Assembly: GCA_902801165.1 (NCBI GenBank)
Contig: CADCHI010000010.1
Span: 1-57,168, forward strand
Direction: 5' to 3'
Source of the DNA: an uncultured Eubacteriales bacterium
Lineage (GTDB): Bacteria; Bacillota; Clostridia; Christensenellales; Aristaeellaceae
DNA: 57,168 nucleotides
Shown here: positions 29,122-37,503 of the stretch, piece by piece
Layout of the letters: the number at the start of each line of letters is the position of its first letter
How positions within the stretch are numbered: position 1 is the stretch's first letter
Made by a program: the position numbers and the translations under genes
The notes under the pieces: model-generated
Seen by the model: only the letters and a program-made list of their open reading frames with translations
What the model was told of the DNA's origin: nothing
Database searches by the model: none

Positions 29122-29214
29122 AAGATCCTTCACTTCATTCGGGATGACGGCAAATCGCAATCCCTGTCATCCTGATCGAAGTGTTCGCGCAAGCATTGCG
29201 AAGCAAAGGATCTT
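29122..29214. repeat. Palindromic GATCCTTC/GGATGACA repeat, copy A
   Basis: Begins AAGATCCTTCACTTC and ends AAAGGATCTT, with GGGATGACGG facing CCTGTCATCC across a short loop. The right arm carries an insertion TTCGCGCAAGCATTGCGAAGC that is also found (in reverse) in copy C at 57007. Just upstream, 29069-29088 (GGTCCTTCACGGAAAG) resembles the end of the MITE-like element at 17915. Confidence 0.75.
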
Positions 29215-29269
29215 CTTTTGACATGCCGCGCTGCAATCGTTTCGCACTCTCATCGCGCCTCCTCGTCGT

Positions 29270-30289
29270 TCACCTCCAGGCACTCAGAACAGGCGCGCCG
29301 GTTTCGTCCACCAGCCATTGCAGGCACACCGTGTCGTTATCCGCCCTCGTAAAGGTCATGCTCCAGCTGACGACGCGGCTCTGATCCGGGGTTAAGATTG
29401 CGCTGATCCAATCGATATCCGCCACCCCGACCTTCGTCACACCCTCGGACCTCAGCAGCGCAAGCTTTTCCGTCGCCTCGATCGCCAGCTCCGGCAGCGG
29501 CGACGGCAGATCCAGCAGCGACGGCATGTTTTCCGCTTCGCAGAAGGACGCCCACAGCACCCAGTAGTCGTCGTCCACGCCTGCGGGCCGAGGCATTCCA
29601 AAGATCAAGGCCGCGCTCTTTTCCAGTCCATAGCCGTAGGTGCAAAACGCTATGGGCGTAAACCCGGCATCCTGGCCGTCGGACATCGTCCATTGGAAGT
29701 ACTCCGCCTCGGGGCTTCCATCGGTGTAGGCGTACTTCCAGCCTGGATACAATTCGGAAGGCTCCATGCCAAAGGCCCGCCGGAACAGTTCGATCATGTT
29801 CAGCTCCCCAGGCTGGCACTGCGGGCAGCGCAGCTTCCCCGCTGCTACCGCCTCCGCCGTCGTGTGGGGGTGGGCGTTCCTCATCCCCATGCAGTACATG
29901 TTGCCGTGATAATATACGCCGCCTTCGGTGTAGTAGACTGTGGGCTCCTCCTCCACAGAAAGCGCTGACGCCTCCTCCTCGATAATATCTTCATCTGTGG
30001 AAGCCTCCGGAAGACCTGATCCATTCCCGTCAGATTCTCTTCCCGGCCCCATGCCCTGGGAGGCGACGACCCGGTCCACCCGGGGCCGAATCAGGCTGCT
30101 GGAAGCCAGTGCCAGCGCCGCGAGCAACAGCGCCAGCGCCGCCGCCGCGACGGCATATCGCGCCCGACTGCGTCGGCGCACCGAGGCTCCCCTGCCCCGG
30201 GCAAAGGCTCGTTCCACGGCGCTGGAGAGCTTCGGCGGCGGCGGGGTGAACGCTCCGTCGAGCCTTGGCACATCGTTCGTTCGCTTCAC
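29270..30289 (-). CDS. Membrane anti-sigma/sensor protein with an extracellular Cys/His domain
   Basis: A 339-residue single-pass protein. The N-terminal 44 residues are cytoplasmic and basic and would hold the sigma factor. A membrane helix follows (YAVAAAALALLLAALALASS, about 45-68). The outside part begins with a linker rich in E/D/S and then a small metal-binding-like module: VYYHGNMYCMGMRNAHPHTT and EAVAAGKLRCPQCQPG, with one Cys and two His followed by a CxxC pair. The rest is unknown. GTG 30289 overlaps the sigma stop (GTGA), so the two are translationally coupled. The gene is called as anti-sigma by context, not by a recognised family. Confidence 0.6.
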   Translation of the reverse strand: MKRTNDVPRLDGAFTPPPPKLSSAVERAFARGRGASVRRRSRARYAVAAAALALLLAALALASSSLIRPRVDRVVASQGMGPGRESDGNGSGLPEASTDEDIIEEEASALSVEEEPTVYYTEGGVYYHGNMYCMGMRNAHPHTTAEAVAAGKLRCPQCQPGELNMIELFRRAFGMEPSELYPGWKYAYTDGSPEAEYFQWTMSDGQDAGFTPIAFCTYGYGLEKSAALIFGMPRPAGVDDDYWVLWASFCEAENMPSLLDLPSPLPELAIEATEKLALLRSEGVTKVGVADIDWISAILTPDQSRVVSWSMTFTRADNDTVCLQWLVDETGAPVLSAWR

Positions 30290-30759
30290 TGCCCGTCGCC
30301 TCCCTCCAGCAGTTGCTTCAAAGCACCCCGTGCCTGATGCAGCCGGGAACTGACCAGCCCCTGGGGCAGCTTCATCATCTCCGCCACCTCCCGCACCTGG
30401 TATCCCTCCAGGTAGTGCAGCACCAGCGGCAGCCGGTACTTCTCCGGCAGGCGCTTCAACGCCAGGCGAAGCTGCAAATCCTCGCAAAGCCGATCCTCCG
30501 CGGCCACTTCCTCGTCCAGGGGCACAGGCTCGCGCTTGCGCCGGCGCAGCGTGTCCCGGCATTGGTTCACCAGTATGCTCACCAGCCAGGCCTCCAGCTT
30601 CTCCGGGGCTTTCAGCCTGTCCTTCTTCATCCATCCCCGGAAAACGGCCTCCTGCACTGCGTCCACGGAGTCGGCTTCCCGCCAGAGTATAGCCTGGGCG
30701 ATGCGATACAGGCGTCCCTCCATGCCGCGCACACGCTGCATGTATTCCAAGTCGCTCAT
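30286..30759 (-). CDS. ECF-type RNA polymerase sigma factor
   Basis: A 157-residue sigma-70 family protein of ECF type. Region 2 covers LYRIAQAILWREADSVDAVQEAVFRGW; region 4 covers LQLRLALKRLPEKYRLPLVLHYLEGYQVREVAEMMKLPQGLVSSRLHQAR, a helix-turn-helix for the -35 box. Regions 1 and 3 are absent, as expected. ATG 30759 (MSDLEYMQ) is preferred over an in-frame start ten codons earlier. It overlaps the membrane protein gene, giving the classical sigma/anti-sigma arrangement. Confidence 0.88.
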   Translation of the reverse strand: MSDLEYMQRVRGMEGRLYRIAQAILWREADSVDAVQEAVFRGWMKKDRLKAPEKLEAWLVSILVNQCRDTLRRRKREPVPLDEEVAAEDRLCEDLQLRLALKRLPEKYRLPLVLHYLEGYQVREVAEMMKLPQGLVSSRLHQARGALKQLLEGGDGQ

Positions 30760-30893
30760 CGTCACCCCGCCTCGCCTGCGCGGCGTCACTTCGCCGCGTT
30801 GTTCTACACCTGGTAGACGTTCGGGAAGGGTGAAAGATTGAACGTTACTACAAATTTAACATTTCACAACGACAAGAAATACCTGGAAAAAGA

Positions 30894-30961
30894 GAAGATC
30901 CTCCCCTTCGCCCGGGACGACAAGCATGTGATTGTCGTCCTGAACGAAGTGAAGGATCTTC
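30894..30961. repeat. Palindromic GATCCTTC/GGATGACA repeat, copy B
   Basis: GAAGATCCTCCCCTTCG with GGACGACA faces TGTCGTCC and CGAAGTGAAGGATCTTC. It forms a long imperfect hairpin between the sigma gene and putP. Confidence 0.75.
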
Positions 30962-31004
30962 TTGCCGGGAATTATTTGAAGTTTCCCGCGCCGCCCTTGG
31001 GCCG

Positions 31005-32456
31005 TCAGTTCGCTTCCGGTTTGGAGGCCCGATCGAACAGGGCGTCGATCTCGGGATCGTGCTTGTAGGTCACCATGGAGACCACCGCCGCCGCCAGCAA
31101 GCCGGTGAAGAAGCCGGGGATGATCTCGTAGAGACCGGTACCGCTCAGGAAGGCCAGCCAGAGGATATCCACTGCCGCGCCGGAGATGATGCCCGCCACC
31201 GCGCCACTGAAGGTCAGGCAGCGGGAGAACAGGCTCAACAGGATGACCGGGCCGAAGGCCGCGCCGAACACGCCCCATGCGTTTTCGACCAGGCCCATGA
31301 TGGTGCCGCTGTTGGGGTTGGAGGCGATCATCAGCGCAATGATGGCGATCACGATCACCACCGCGCGGCCCGCCCAGAGCATCTCCCGGTCGGAGGCGTT
31401 CTTGCGGAACACCGGCTTGTACACGTCGCTGGCGAAGGCCGAGGCGGAGGCCAGCAGCTGGGAGTCCGCCGTGGACATGGATGCGGCCAGTATGGCCGAC
31501 AGCAGCACGCCGGAGATCACCGCGGGGAAAATGCGGCGGGTCATCTGGATGAACACCGTGGAGGAGTCGGCGATCTCGCCCATGAACACGCGGCCCACCG
31601 CGCCGGCGACGACGGACATGGTCAGTATGATCACCGTCCAGGTGATGCCGATGACGCTGGATTTGCGCAGCTCCTTCTCAGAGCGCACCGACATGAAGCG
31701 GATGATGATGTGGGGCATGCCGAAGTAGCCGAGGCCCCAGCCCAAGCCGGAGGCGACCTCCTTCCAGTCCCGCGCGAAGCTCCAGTAGTGCTCCGGGAAC
31801 TGGGCCGCCGTCTCCACCGTGCCGCTGTTCACCAGCGCCAGGGCGAAGATCGGGGCGATCAGCAGCGCCGCCAGCATCAGCAGGCCCTGGAAGAAGTCCG
31901 TCCAGCAAACCGCCGAGAATCCACCCAGGAACGTGTAGCCGATGATGATCGCCGCCGCCAGGTACATGGCCACCGTGGCGTTCATGCCGATGACGGTGTT
32001 GAACAGCGTGCCGCAGGCCTTGATGCTGGAGGCCGCGTAGATCGTATACGCGATGATGAAGATCACCGCGCAGATGATCTGCAGCACCCTGCTGGAGGAC
32101 AGGAAGCGGTTGGTCAGGTACTGGGGAATGGTGATGGAGTCGTTGGCCTCGATGGAGAAGCGGCGCAGGCGCGGCGCTTCAAAGATCCAGCTCAGCGCGT
32201 AGCCTATGGCCAGGCCAATGGCGATCCAGGTCTGCCCCATGCCCGCCGCGTACACCGACGCCGGCAGGCCCATCAGCACCCAGGCGCTCATGTCCGAAGC
32301 GCCGGCGGACAGCGCGGAGACCCACGCGCCCATCTTGCGCCCGCCCAGGAAGTAGTCCTTCTCGTTGCCGCCCTTGGAGCGCACGAAGAAGTAGAGTCCT
32401 ATGCCGATCATAAACACCAGGTAGAGGATAAACACAACCAGCTCTGCCGCGTTCAT
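31005..32456 (-). CDS. putP: Sodium/proline symporter
   Basis: A 483-residue sodium:solute symporter of the PutP branch, with about 13 membrane helices. It begins LVVFILYLVFMIGIGLYFFVRSK; the PutP-like segments are DYFLGGRKMGAWVSALSAGASDMSAWVLMGLPASVYAAG and LLSAILAASMSTADSQLLASASAFASD, including the sodium-site serines in STADSQLL. Proline is the most likely substrate; other amino acids cannot be excluded. Codes alone between the sigma operon and the TIGR04086 gene. Confidence 0.92.
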   Translation of the reverse strand: MNAAELVVFILYLVFMIGIGLYFFVRSKGGNEKDYFLGGRKMGAWVSALSAGASDMSAWVLMGLPASVYAAGMGQTWIAIGLAIGYALSWIFEAPRLRRFSIEANDSITIPQYLTNRFLSSSRVLQIICAVIFIIAYTIYAASSIKACGTLFNTVIGMNATVAMYLAAAIIIGYTFLGGFSAVCWTDFFQGLLMLAALLIAPIFALALVNSGTVETAAQFPEHYWSFARDWKEVASGLGWGLGYFGMPHIIIRFMSVRSEKELRKSSVIGITWTVIILTMSVVAGAVGRVFMGEIADSSTVFIQMTRRIFPAVISGVLLSAILAASMSTADSQLLASASAFASDVYKPVFRKNASDREMLWAGRAVVIVIAIIALMIASNPNSGTIMGLVENAWGVFGAAFGPVILLSLFSRCLTFSGAVAGIISGAAVDILWLAFLSGTGLYEIIPGFFTGLLAAAVVSMVTYKHDPEIDALFDRASKPEAN

Positions 32457-32489
32457 GCAATCGCCTCGCTTTTATGGTTATAATGTCTT

Positions 32490-32517
32490 TTTATAACACG
32501 TTCCTCCGATTAATCAA
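32490..32517 (-). promoter_or_regulatory. Candidate promoter of putP
   Basis: On the minus strand: TTGATT, 16-base spacer, TATAAA. Leader of about 25 bases. Confidence 0.5.
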
Positions 32518-32727
32518 CGCTTTAGCAGACTACTACTGTAAATTGTCAATTAAATCGAAGCGCACAGCTGGCGAAAATGGTTTGTCGCGCCAGGAGGTTC
32601 TATCACGTAAAGCCGCCGCTCAAACACGGCTCATGACGCCGAAGGTGCGTTCTGGCGAATTTGGGAACACGCTCTAATCCCGCTTTCTCCCGCATAGGCT
32701 GTATCAAAAACCAGGGAGGCGCGTCAC

Positions 32728-33123
32728 ATGGCTCGAACTCGCACGCAAACACTGCTCTCACTGTCAAAGGGGCTCGCCGGAGCGATCCTTCTCACGCTGC
32801 TGCTGATGGCCATCGTGGCGGCGCTGGCAGCGATGGGCCGCATCTCCGACGGCCTGCTGATGGTCCTTAACCAGCTGATGAAGCTGGCCGCCCTGCTGCT
32901 GGGCGTCACACTGGCCGTGGGCCGGGGCGGCCGCCGGGGCTTTTTGACCGGCATGACCCTCGCCATGCTCTACATGGCCCTGGGCTACGGATGCTGCGCC
33001 GCGCTGGGCGGCAGCGCCTTCTCCACGTCGGAATTCCTCGGGGAGGTGATGATCGGCGCCGCCGTCGGGGCCATCGCCGGCGCGGTGCTGTCCAACCTGC
33101 CCGCGCGGCGGCGGGCGACGTAG
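32728..33123 (+). CDS. TIGR04086-family membrane protein
   Basis: A 131-residue integral membrane protein with four predicted helices: AGAILLTLLLMAIVAALAAMG, MVLNQLMKLAALLLGVTLAV, FLTGMTLAMLYMALGYGCCAAL and VMIGAAVGAIAGAVL. The short basic turn GRGGRRGF between helices 2 and 3 is typical of the family. The function is unknown. ATG 32728 has GGGAGG upstream. It is alone and convergent with the flavoprotein operon behind it. Confidence 0.8.
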   Translation: MARTRTQTLLSLSKGLAGAILLTLLLMAIVAALAAMGRISDGLLMVLNQLMKLAALLLGVTLAVGRGGRRGFLTGMTLAMLYMALGYGCCAALGGSAFSTSEFLGEVMIGAAVGAIAGAVLSNLPARRRAT

Positions 33124-33125
33124 CG

Positions 33126-33160
33126 CAAAGGGGCGAGGTGCTGAACGCGCCCCGCCCCTT
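33126..33160 (-). terminator. Candidate terminator after the 33181-35994 gene
   Basis: Stem AAGGGGCG / CGCCCCTT with an 18-base loop, followed on the minus strand by TTTG. Weak T-run. Confidence 0.4.
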
Positions 33161-33180
33161 CAAGTATGGTTACTCGTGTT

Positions 33181-35994
33181 TTACTGCTCCGTGGGATAGT
33201 CGCTCTTGCCGGTGATCTTCCGCTTGATGATCTTCCCCATGCGCTTGAGGGCGTAGGGACCCACCAGCTTCATCATCTCCTCGGCGGTGTGCATGTCGCT
33301 GGCCGCGGGCAAATCGCGGGACAGGTGGATGGCGTCGAACTCGCACCGGGTGGTGCACAGGCCGCAGCCCACGCACTGGTTCAGGTCCACGATGCTCCGG
33401 CCACACTTCAGGCAGCGGCCCGCCTCCTTCTTGATCTGCGCCTCCGTCAGCGGCAGCCGCAGGTCGCTGAAGGTCTCCCGGGCCTCGCCGGGCTTCAGGC
33501 CGGGGGCCTGCCGCGGGGCGTTGTCGTAGCCCTCCACGCGGATGTCATCCCGGTTCAGCTCGATGAACTGGCGCAGGTCGCGGCCGATGGTCATGGACTG
33601 CCCCGGATGGACAAAGCGGTTGATGGAGGTCATGGCGGCCTTGCCCTCGGCGATGGCGTCGATGGCGAAGCGCGCGCCGTGGAAGATGTCGCCGCCCACG
33701 AACACGTCCGGCTCGGCGGTCTGCAGCGTCACCGGGTCCGCCTCGGCGGTGCCGTTGCGGCGCACGACCACCTTGCTGCCCTCCAGGAGCTTCCCCCACT
33801 GGGCGGACTGGCCGATGGCCATCAGCACATGGGAGCAGGCGATGGTCTTAGTGTCGTTCTCGTCATACTGGGGCGCGAAGCGGTGCTGGTCGTCGAACAC
33901 GCGGGTGCAGCGCTTGAACACGATGCCGGTCACTTTGCCGTTCTCGGTCAGGATCTCCTTGGGGCCCCAGCCGTTCTCCACGGCGATGCCCTCGTGCAGG
34001 ATCTCGGCCACCTCGTCCTTTGCGGCGGGCATCTCGTCCCGCTGCTCCAGGCACAGCATGGTCACGCTGCCCTTGGTGCAGCGCAGCGCCGTGCGGGCCA
34101 CGTCAGCGGCCACGTTGCCGCCGCCGACGACCACCACGTCGCCGTCCAACTGCACATTGCCCTTCAGGTTCACGTCCTTCAGGAAGGCCACGCCGGAGGA
34201 CACGCCCTCGGCGTCCTCGCCGGGCACGCCAGCCATGCGGCCGCCCTGCATGCCGATGGCGATGTAGAAGGCCTTGTAGCCCTGGGCCCGCAGCTGATCG
34301 AGGGTGACGTCCTTGCCCACCTCGACGCCGCAGCGGATCTCGGCCCCGGCCTTTTCGATGATCTCGATCTCCCGCTGGAGCACTTCCTTCTCCAGGCGGA
34401 AGCTGGGTATGCCGTTGAGCAGCATGCCGCCCGGGCGGGCTTCCTTTTCAAACACGGTGACGGGATAGCCCTCCTGCCGCAGGTACCAGGCGGCGGAGAG
34501 GCCGGCGGGGCCGGCGCCGATGATGGCGATCTTGTAGTCGTCCCACTGGTTGCCGTCGCCGTTCTCGCTGATCATGCCGAAGTTCTCCGGGTGGGCCAGC
34601 TCCCACTGGGCCAGGAACTTCTTGATCTCGTCGATGGCCACGGGCGCGTCGACCAGCCCGCGGGTGCAGCGGTCCTCGCAGCGGCGATTGCACACCGCGC
34701 CGCAGACCGCCGGGAAGGGATTGTCCTGGCGAATGAGGCGCACCGCGTCCTCGTAGCGCCCCTCGCCGGCCATTTTGATGTAGCCCTGCACGGCGATGTG
34801 GGCCGGGCAGGCGGTCTTGCAGGGAGAGGTGCCGGTGTCGTAGCAGTTCAGCTTGTTGTGGTCGCGGTAGTCCCGGTCCCACTTGTCCTGGCCCCAGACG
34901 TGGTCGTCCGGCAGGTCGTGCATCGGATACTTCACCTGACTGCCGTCGGCCCTGCACAGCTTCTGGCCCAGGCGCGCGGCGCCGGCGGGACAGACCTCCA
35001 CGCACTTGCCGCAGGCCACGCACTTCTCGGGGTCCACGTGGGCCCGGTAGGCGCTGCGGGACATGTTGGGCGTGTTGAACAGCTGGGAGGTGCGCAGGCC
35101 GTAGCAGCTGCCCGCCGAGCAGTTGCAGATGCCCACGATGCGGTTGGGGCCGTCCAGGTTGGTGATCTGGTGGACGTAGCCCTTGCGCTCGGCCCGCTGG
35201 ATGATCTCCAGGGCCTCCTCGCGGGTGATGTAGTGGGCGTCCTTGCCGCTCTCCACCAGGTATTCGGCGATGTCGCCCACGCCGATGCACATATAGCCCT
35301 CGATGTCGCCCACGCCCTCGCCGCGGATGCGCTGGGCCTTGCGGCAGGCGCAGACCATCTTGCAGAACTTGTCGTTCTTGTTCAGCCAGTGGGAGAGGTG
35401 CTCCACGCTGACGCTCTGCACCTTCGGGTCGATGGCCTTCTCCACGGGAATCACGTGCATGCCGATGCCCGCGCCGCCCGGCGGCACCAGCTTGGCCGCC
35501 AGCTCCAGCGGCTCCTGGGGCGCCAGATTGAACATCGTGGCCACCTCGGGATGCTCGTCCGGCAGGGTGGGATGCTCCACCATGTACTCGCCGGAGCCCA
35601 CCACCCACTTGGGGATCCAATATTGGATGTGCTGGTCGGCGTTGTCCCGGTTCTGCTCCAGTATGCCGATCCACAGCAGGTGGTCGATCACCTTCTGGGC
35701 TTCCGCCTCGCTCAAGTTGTTGCGCTGGGCCAGCTCCGGCGTGGTCAGGCCGGTGCGCCGCTTCTTGAAGGACAGCAAAAAGCGCACTTCGTCCTTGGTG
35801 AGCAGCCGGTCCAGGATCCAGAAATCCATGTGGTTTTCCTTCATGCCGCCCGGCAGCTTGCGGGGAATGTTGTCCGTGATCATCACGGCCAGCTTCTTGA
35901 CGAGCTTTTTCTTCTCGGGATCGTCGCAGTGGTGGCCGTTCACGGGGTAGTCCCTCTCGTTGACGTGGATCATCGGGTTGACTTCGTTGACCAC
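33181..35994 (-). CDS. Multidomain Fe-S flavoprotein, GltD-like (937 aa), copy 1
   Basis: A 937-residue redox protein. Residues 55-125 form a winged-helix-like region (LLTKDEVRFLLSFKKRRTGL, TPELAQRNNLSEAEAQKVIDHLLWIGILE). The next part has Cys in CKMVCACRK and GICNCSAGSC and a 4Fe-4S motif CVACGKCVEVCP. Then comes the GltD-type module: CKTACPAHIAVQGYI, CGAVCNRRCEDRCTRG, the FAD site IIGAGPAGLSAAWYLR and NADPH site VVVGGGNVAADVARTA. The C-terminus has a second ferredoxin pair: CLKCGRSIVDLNQCVGCGLCTTRCEFDAIHL. It would pass electrons between NAD(P)H and ferredoxin-like centres. GTG start 35994 with GGAGG seven bases upstream. A close paralogue lies at 54094. Confidence 0.85.
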   Translation of the reverse strand: MVNEVNPMIHVNERDYPVNGHHCDDPEKKKLVKKLAVMITDNIPRKLPGGMKENHMDFWILDRLLTKDEVRFLLSFKKRRTGLTTPELAQRNNLSEAEAQKVIDHLLWIGILEQNRDNADQHIQYWIPKWVVGSGEYMVEHPTLPDEHPEVATMFNLAPQEPLELAAKLVPPGGAGIGMHVIPVEKAIDPKVQSVSVEHLSHWLNKNDKFCKMVCACRKAQRIRGEGVGDIEGYMCIGVGDIAEYLVESGKDAHYITREEALEIIQRAERKGYVHQITNLDGPNRIVGICNCSAGSCYGLRTSQLFNTPNMSRSAYRAHVDPEKCVACGKCVEVCPAGAARLGQKLCRADGSQVKYPMHDLPDDHVWGQDKWDRDYRDHNKLNCYDTGTSPCKTACPAHIAVQGYIKMAGEGRYEDAVRLIRQDNPFPAVCGAVCNRRCEDRCTRGLVDAPVAIDEIKKFLAQWELAHPENFGMISENGDGNQWDDYKIAIIGAGPAGLSAAWYLRQEGYPVTVFEKEARPGGMLLNGIPSFRLEKEVLQREIEIIEKAGAEIRCGVEVGKDVTLDQLRAQGYKAFYIAIGMQGGRMAGVPGEDAEGVSSGVAFLKDVNLKGNVQLDGDVVVVGGGNVAADVARTALRCTKGSVTMLCLEQRDEMPAAKDEVAEILHEGIAVENGWGPKEILTENGKVTGIVFKRCTRVFDDQHRFAPQYDENDTKTIACSHVLMAIGQSAQWGKLLEGSKVVVRRNGTAEADPVTLQTAEPDVFVGGDIFHGARFAIDAIAEGKAAMTSINRFVHPGQSMTIGRDLRQFIELNRDDIRVEGYDNAPRQAPGLKPGEARETFSDLRLPLTEAQIKKEAGRCLKCGRSIVDLNQCVGCGLCTTRCEFDAIHLSRDLPAASDMHTAEEMMKLVGPYALKRMGKIIKRKITGKSDYPTEQ

Positions 35995-36043
35995 GGCATT
36001 TCCTCCTTCTATAGAGCCATCTCAAAATACAACATCGAGCAAT

Positions 36044-36095
36044 CCGTCCGCAGGGACGGCGGAAACACCTTCCCCGGGCGCCAATTATGGCGCCC
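36044..36095. repeat. Two-hairpin repeat-like element in the flavoprotein operon
   Basis: Hairpin CCGTCC / GGACGG (36044-36059) and a perfect hairpin GGGCGCCA / TGGCGCCC (36076-36095, loop ATTA), followed by CCTACGGCGG. The sequence GTAGGGGCGCC reads out on the minus strand, resembling a common interspersed motif of gut Firmicutes; I cannot confirm copy number from one window. Confidence 0.45.
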
Positions 36096-36191
36096 CTACG
36101 GCGGTTTTCTGTATCATCAATCAATGATTCCTTCGCATGTTGTTATTCTGAGGCAGCCCATGCTTTCGTCGTTTTCAGGCATCCCGCGCCA

Positions 36192-36319
36192 GGCAACAAC
36201 CCAAGCCGCCGTCTCTCGGCAATCTGACTGTTGCCTGATGCCTGTTGCCTGTTGCCTTTTCCCTTTTCCCTTTTCCCTTTTCCCTTTTCCCTGTTCCCTT
36301 TTCCCTGTTCCCTTTTCCC
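36192..36319. repeat. Heptanucleotide-repeat element 4, longest array
   Basis: Thirteen consecutive units from 36229 to 36319: TGTTGCC, TGATGCC, TGTTGCC, TGTTGCC, TTTTCCC five times, TGTTCCC, TTTTCCC, TGTTCCC, TTTTCCC. The last base is part of the stop codon of the 36319-37503 gene. A short reverse-complement unit GGCAACA lies at 36192-36198. Confidence 0.88.
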
Positions 36320-37503
36320 TACTCAATCGGTATCTTGATCGTCAAATCGCTGGTCGGGTACGCGGCGCAGGCGTGAACATAGCCGAAATCCCGGTCGGCG
36401 GCGCGGCGGCCGTCATTCTCCGGGCACACGTACACACTGCCGGAGAGCACCTTGGTGCGGCAGAAGCCGCACTCGCCGCTGCGGCAGCCGGTCTCGATGC
36501 GGATGCCCGCCCGCTCCAGCGCCACCACCAGGCTCTCGGTGGCCTTGGCGTCGATCACGTCCTCGTGGATGCCCCGGCGCACGGTCAGCTTGAAGGTCCT
36601 GTCCTTCAGTTCCATCGGGTAGCCCTCGAAGGTGGTGATGTCCTTCGCCTGGCCGAACACCTCGAAGCGCACGCGCCGGGCGGGGATGTCCAGCTTCTTG
36701 AGCTCCTCCCGCAGGAAGCGGTACATCACCTGCGGGCCGCAGATGAAGTAGGTGGTGTCGGGCGCGGAATACTTCTTGATGATCTCGGCGGAGAGGAAGC
36801 CCCTCTCCCCCTTCCAGTCGGGCTCGTCGCCCGAAAGCACGTGTACCACGTGCACGCGGTCGCCCTGGAGCGCCTCCAGCTCGTCCTTCAGGATGATGTC
36901 TGTGGAAACCACAGAGCCGTAGAGGATCGTCAGGTCCATGTCCAGCCTGCCCGCGGCGACCTCCCGCGCCATGGAGGCGAAGGGCGTGATGCCCACGCCG
37001 CCCGCCAGGGCCACGACGTGCTTCGCGTCGCGCAGGGGCTCATAGTAGAACTGGCCCAGGCCGATCTGGGCCGTGAACACGTCTCCGACCTTGACGTTGT
37101 CGTTCAGGTGGTCGCAGATGAAGCCGTCGCCCCTCGACCTGCGCACGGTGATCTCCACGAAGCCCTCCTTCCCCCTTGCCTGGCTGGGCGCGGAGGAGAT
37201 GGAATACGGGCGGGAGATGACGCTCTTGCCGATCTCGAAGTCGATGACCATGTACTGCCCCGCGTAGAAGAAGGGCAGTTCTCCGCCGTCCTCCCGGACG
37301 AAGCGGAAGGACTTCGCCGTGGGGCTCGCGGTCTTGATCCCGTCGACCTTCACGCGCAGGCGGCCCGGATGCCAGGCCCGGGCGACATCGCCGATGGGGT
37401 CCTCGCGCACAGGCGCAGCGGAAGCGGACTCAAAGGCCTCCAGGCGGGCCTTGGTGACGCGGGACGCGCCGCCCACGTCCTTCAAAAATCCCTTGACCTT
37501 CAT
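36319..37503 (-). CDS. FNR-type reductase with a C-terminal 2Fe-2S ferredoxin domain
   Basis: A 394-residue electron-transfer protein. The FAD domain shows GQYMVIDFEIGKSVISRPYSISSAP (RxYS flavin motif); the NAD(P) domain shows LAGGVGITPFASMAREV, and CGPQVMYRFL lies near the end of the reductase part. The C-terminal domain (about 305-394) is a plant-type 2Fe-2S ferredoxin: CRSGECGFCRTKVLSG and a fourth cysteine in VYVCPEN. It takes electrons from NAD(P)H to the 2Fe-2S centre. Its start overlaps the end of the CrtI-like gene (ATGA), so it is the likely reductase partner of that flavoprotein. Confidence 0.88.
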   Translation of the reverse strand: MKVKGFLKDVGGASRVTKARLEAFESASAAPVREDPIGDVARAWHPGRLRVKVDGIKTASPTAKSFRFVREDGGELPFFYAGQYMVIDFEIGKSVISRPYSISSAPSQARGKEGFVEITVRRSRGDGFICDHLNDNVKVGDVFTAQIGLGQFYYEPLRDAKHVVALAGGVGITPFASMAREVAAGRLDMDLTILYGSVVSTDIILKDELEALQGDRVHVVHVLSGDEPDWKGERGFLSAEIIKKYSAPDTTYFICGPQVMYRFLREELKKLDIPARRVRFEVFGQAKDITTFEGYPMELKDRTFKLTVRRGIHEDVIDAKATESLVVALERAGIRIETGCRSGECGFCRTKVLSGSVYVCPENDGRRAADRDFGYVHACAAYPTSDLTIKIPIE

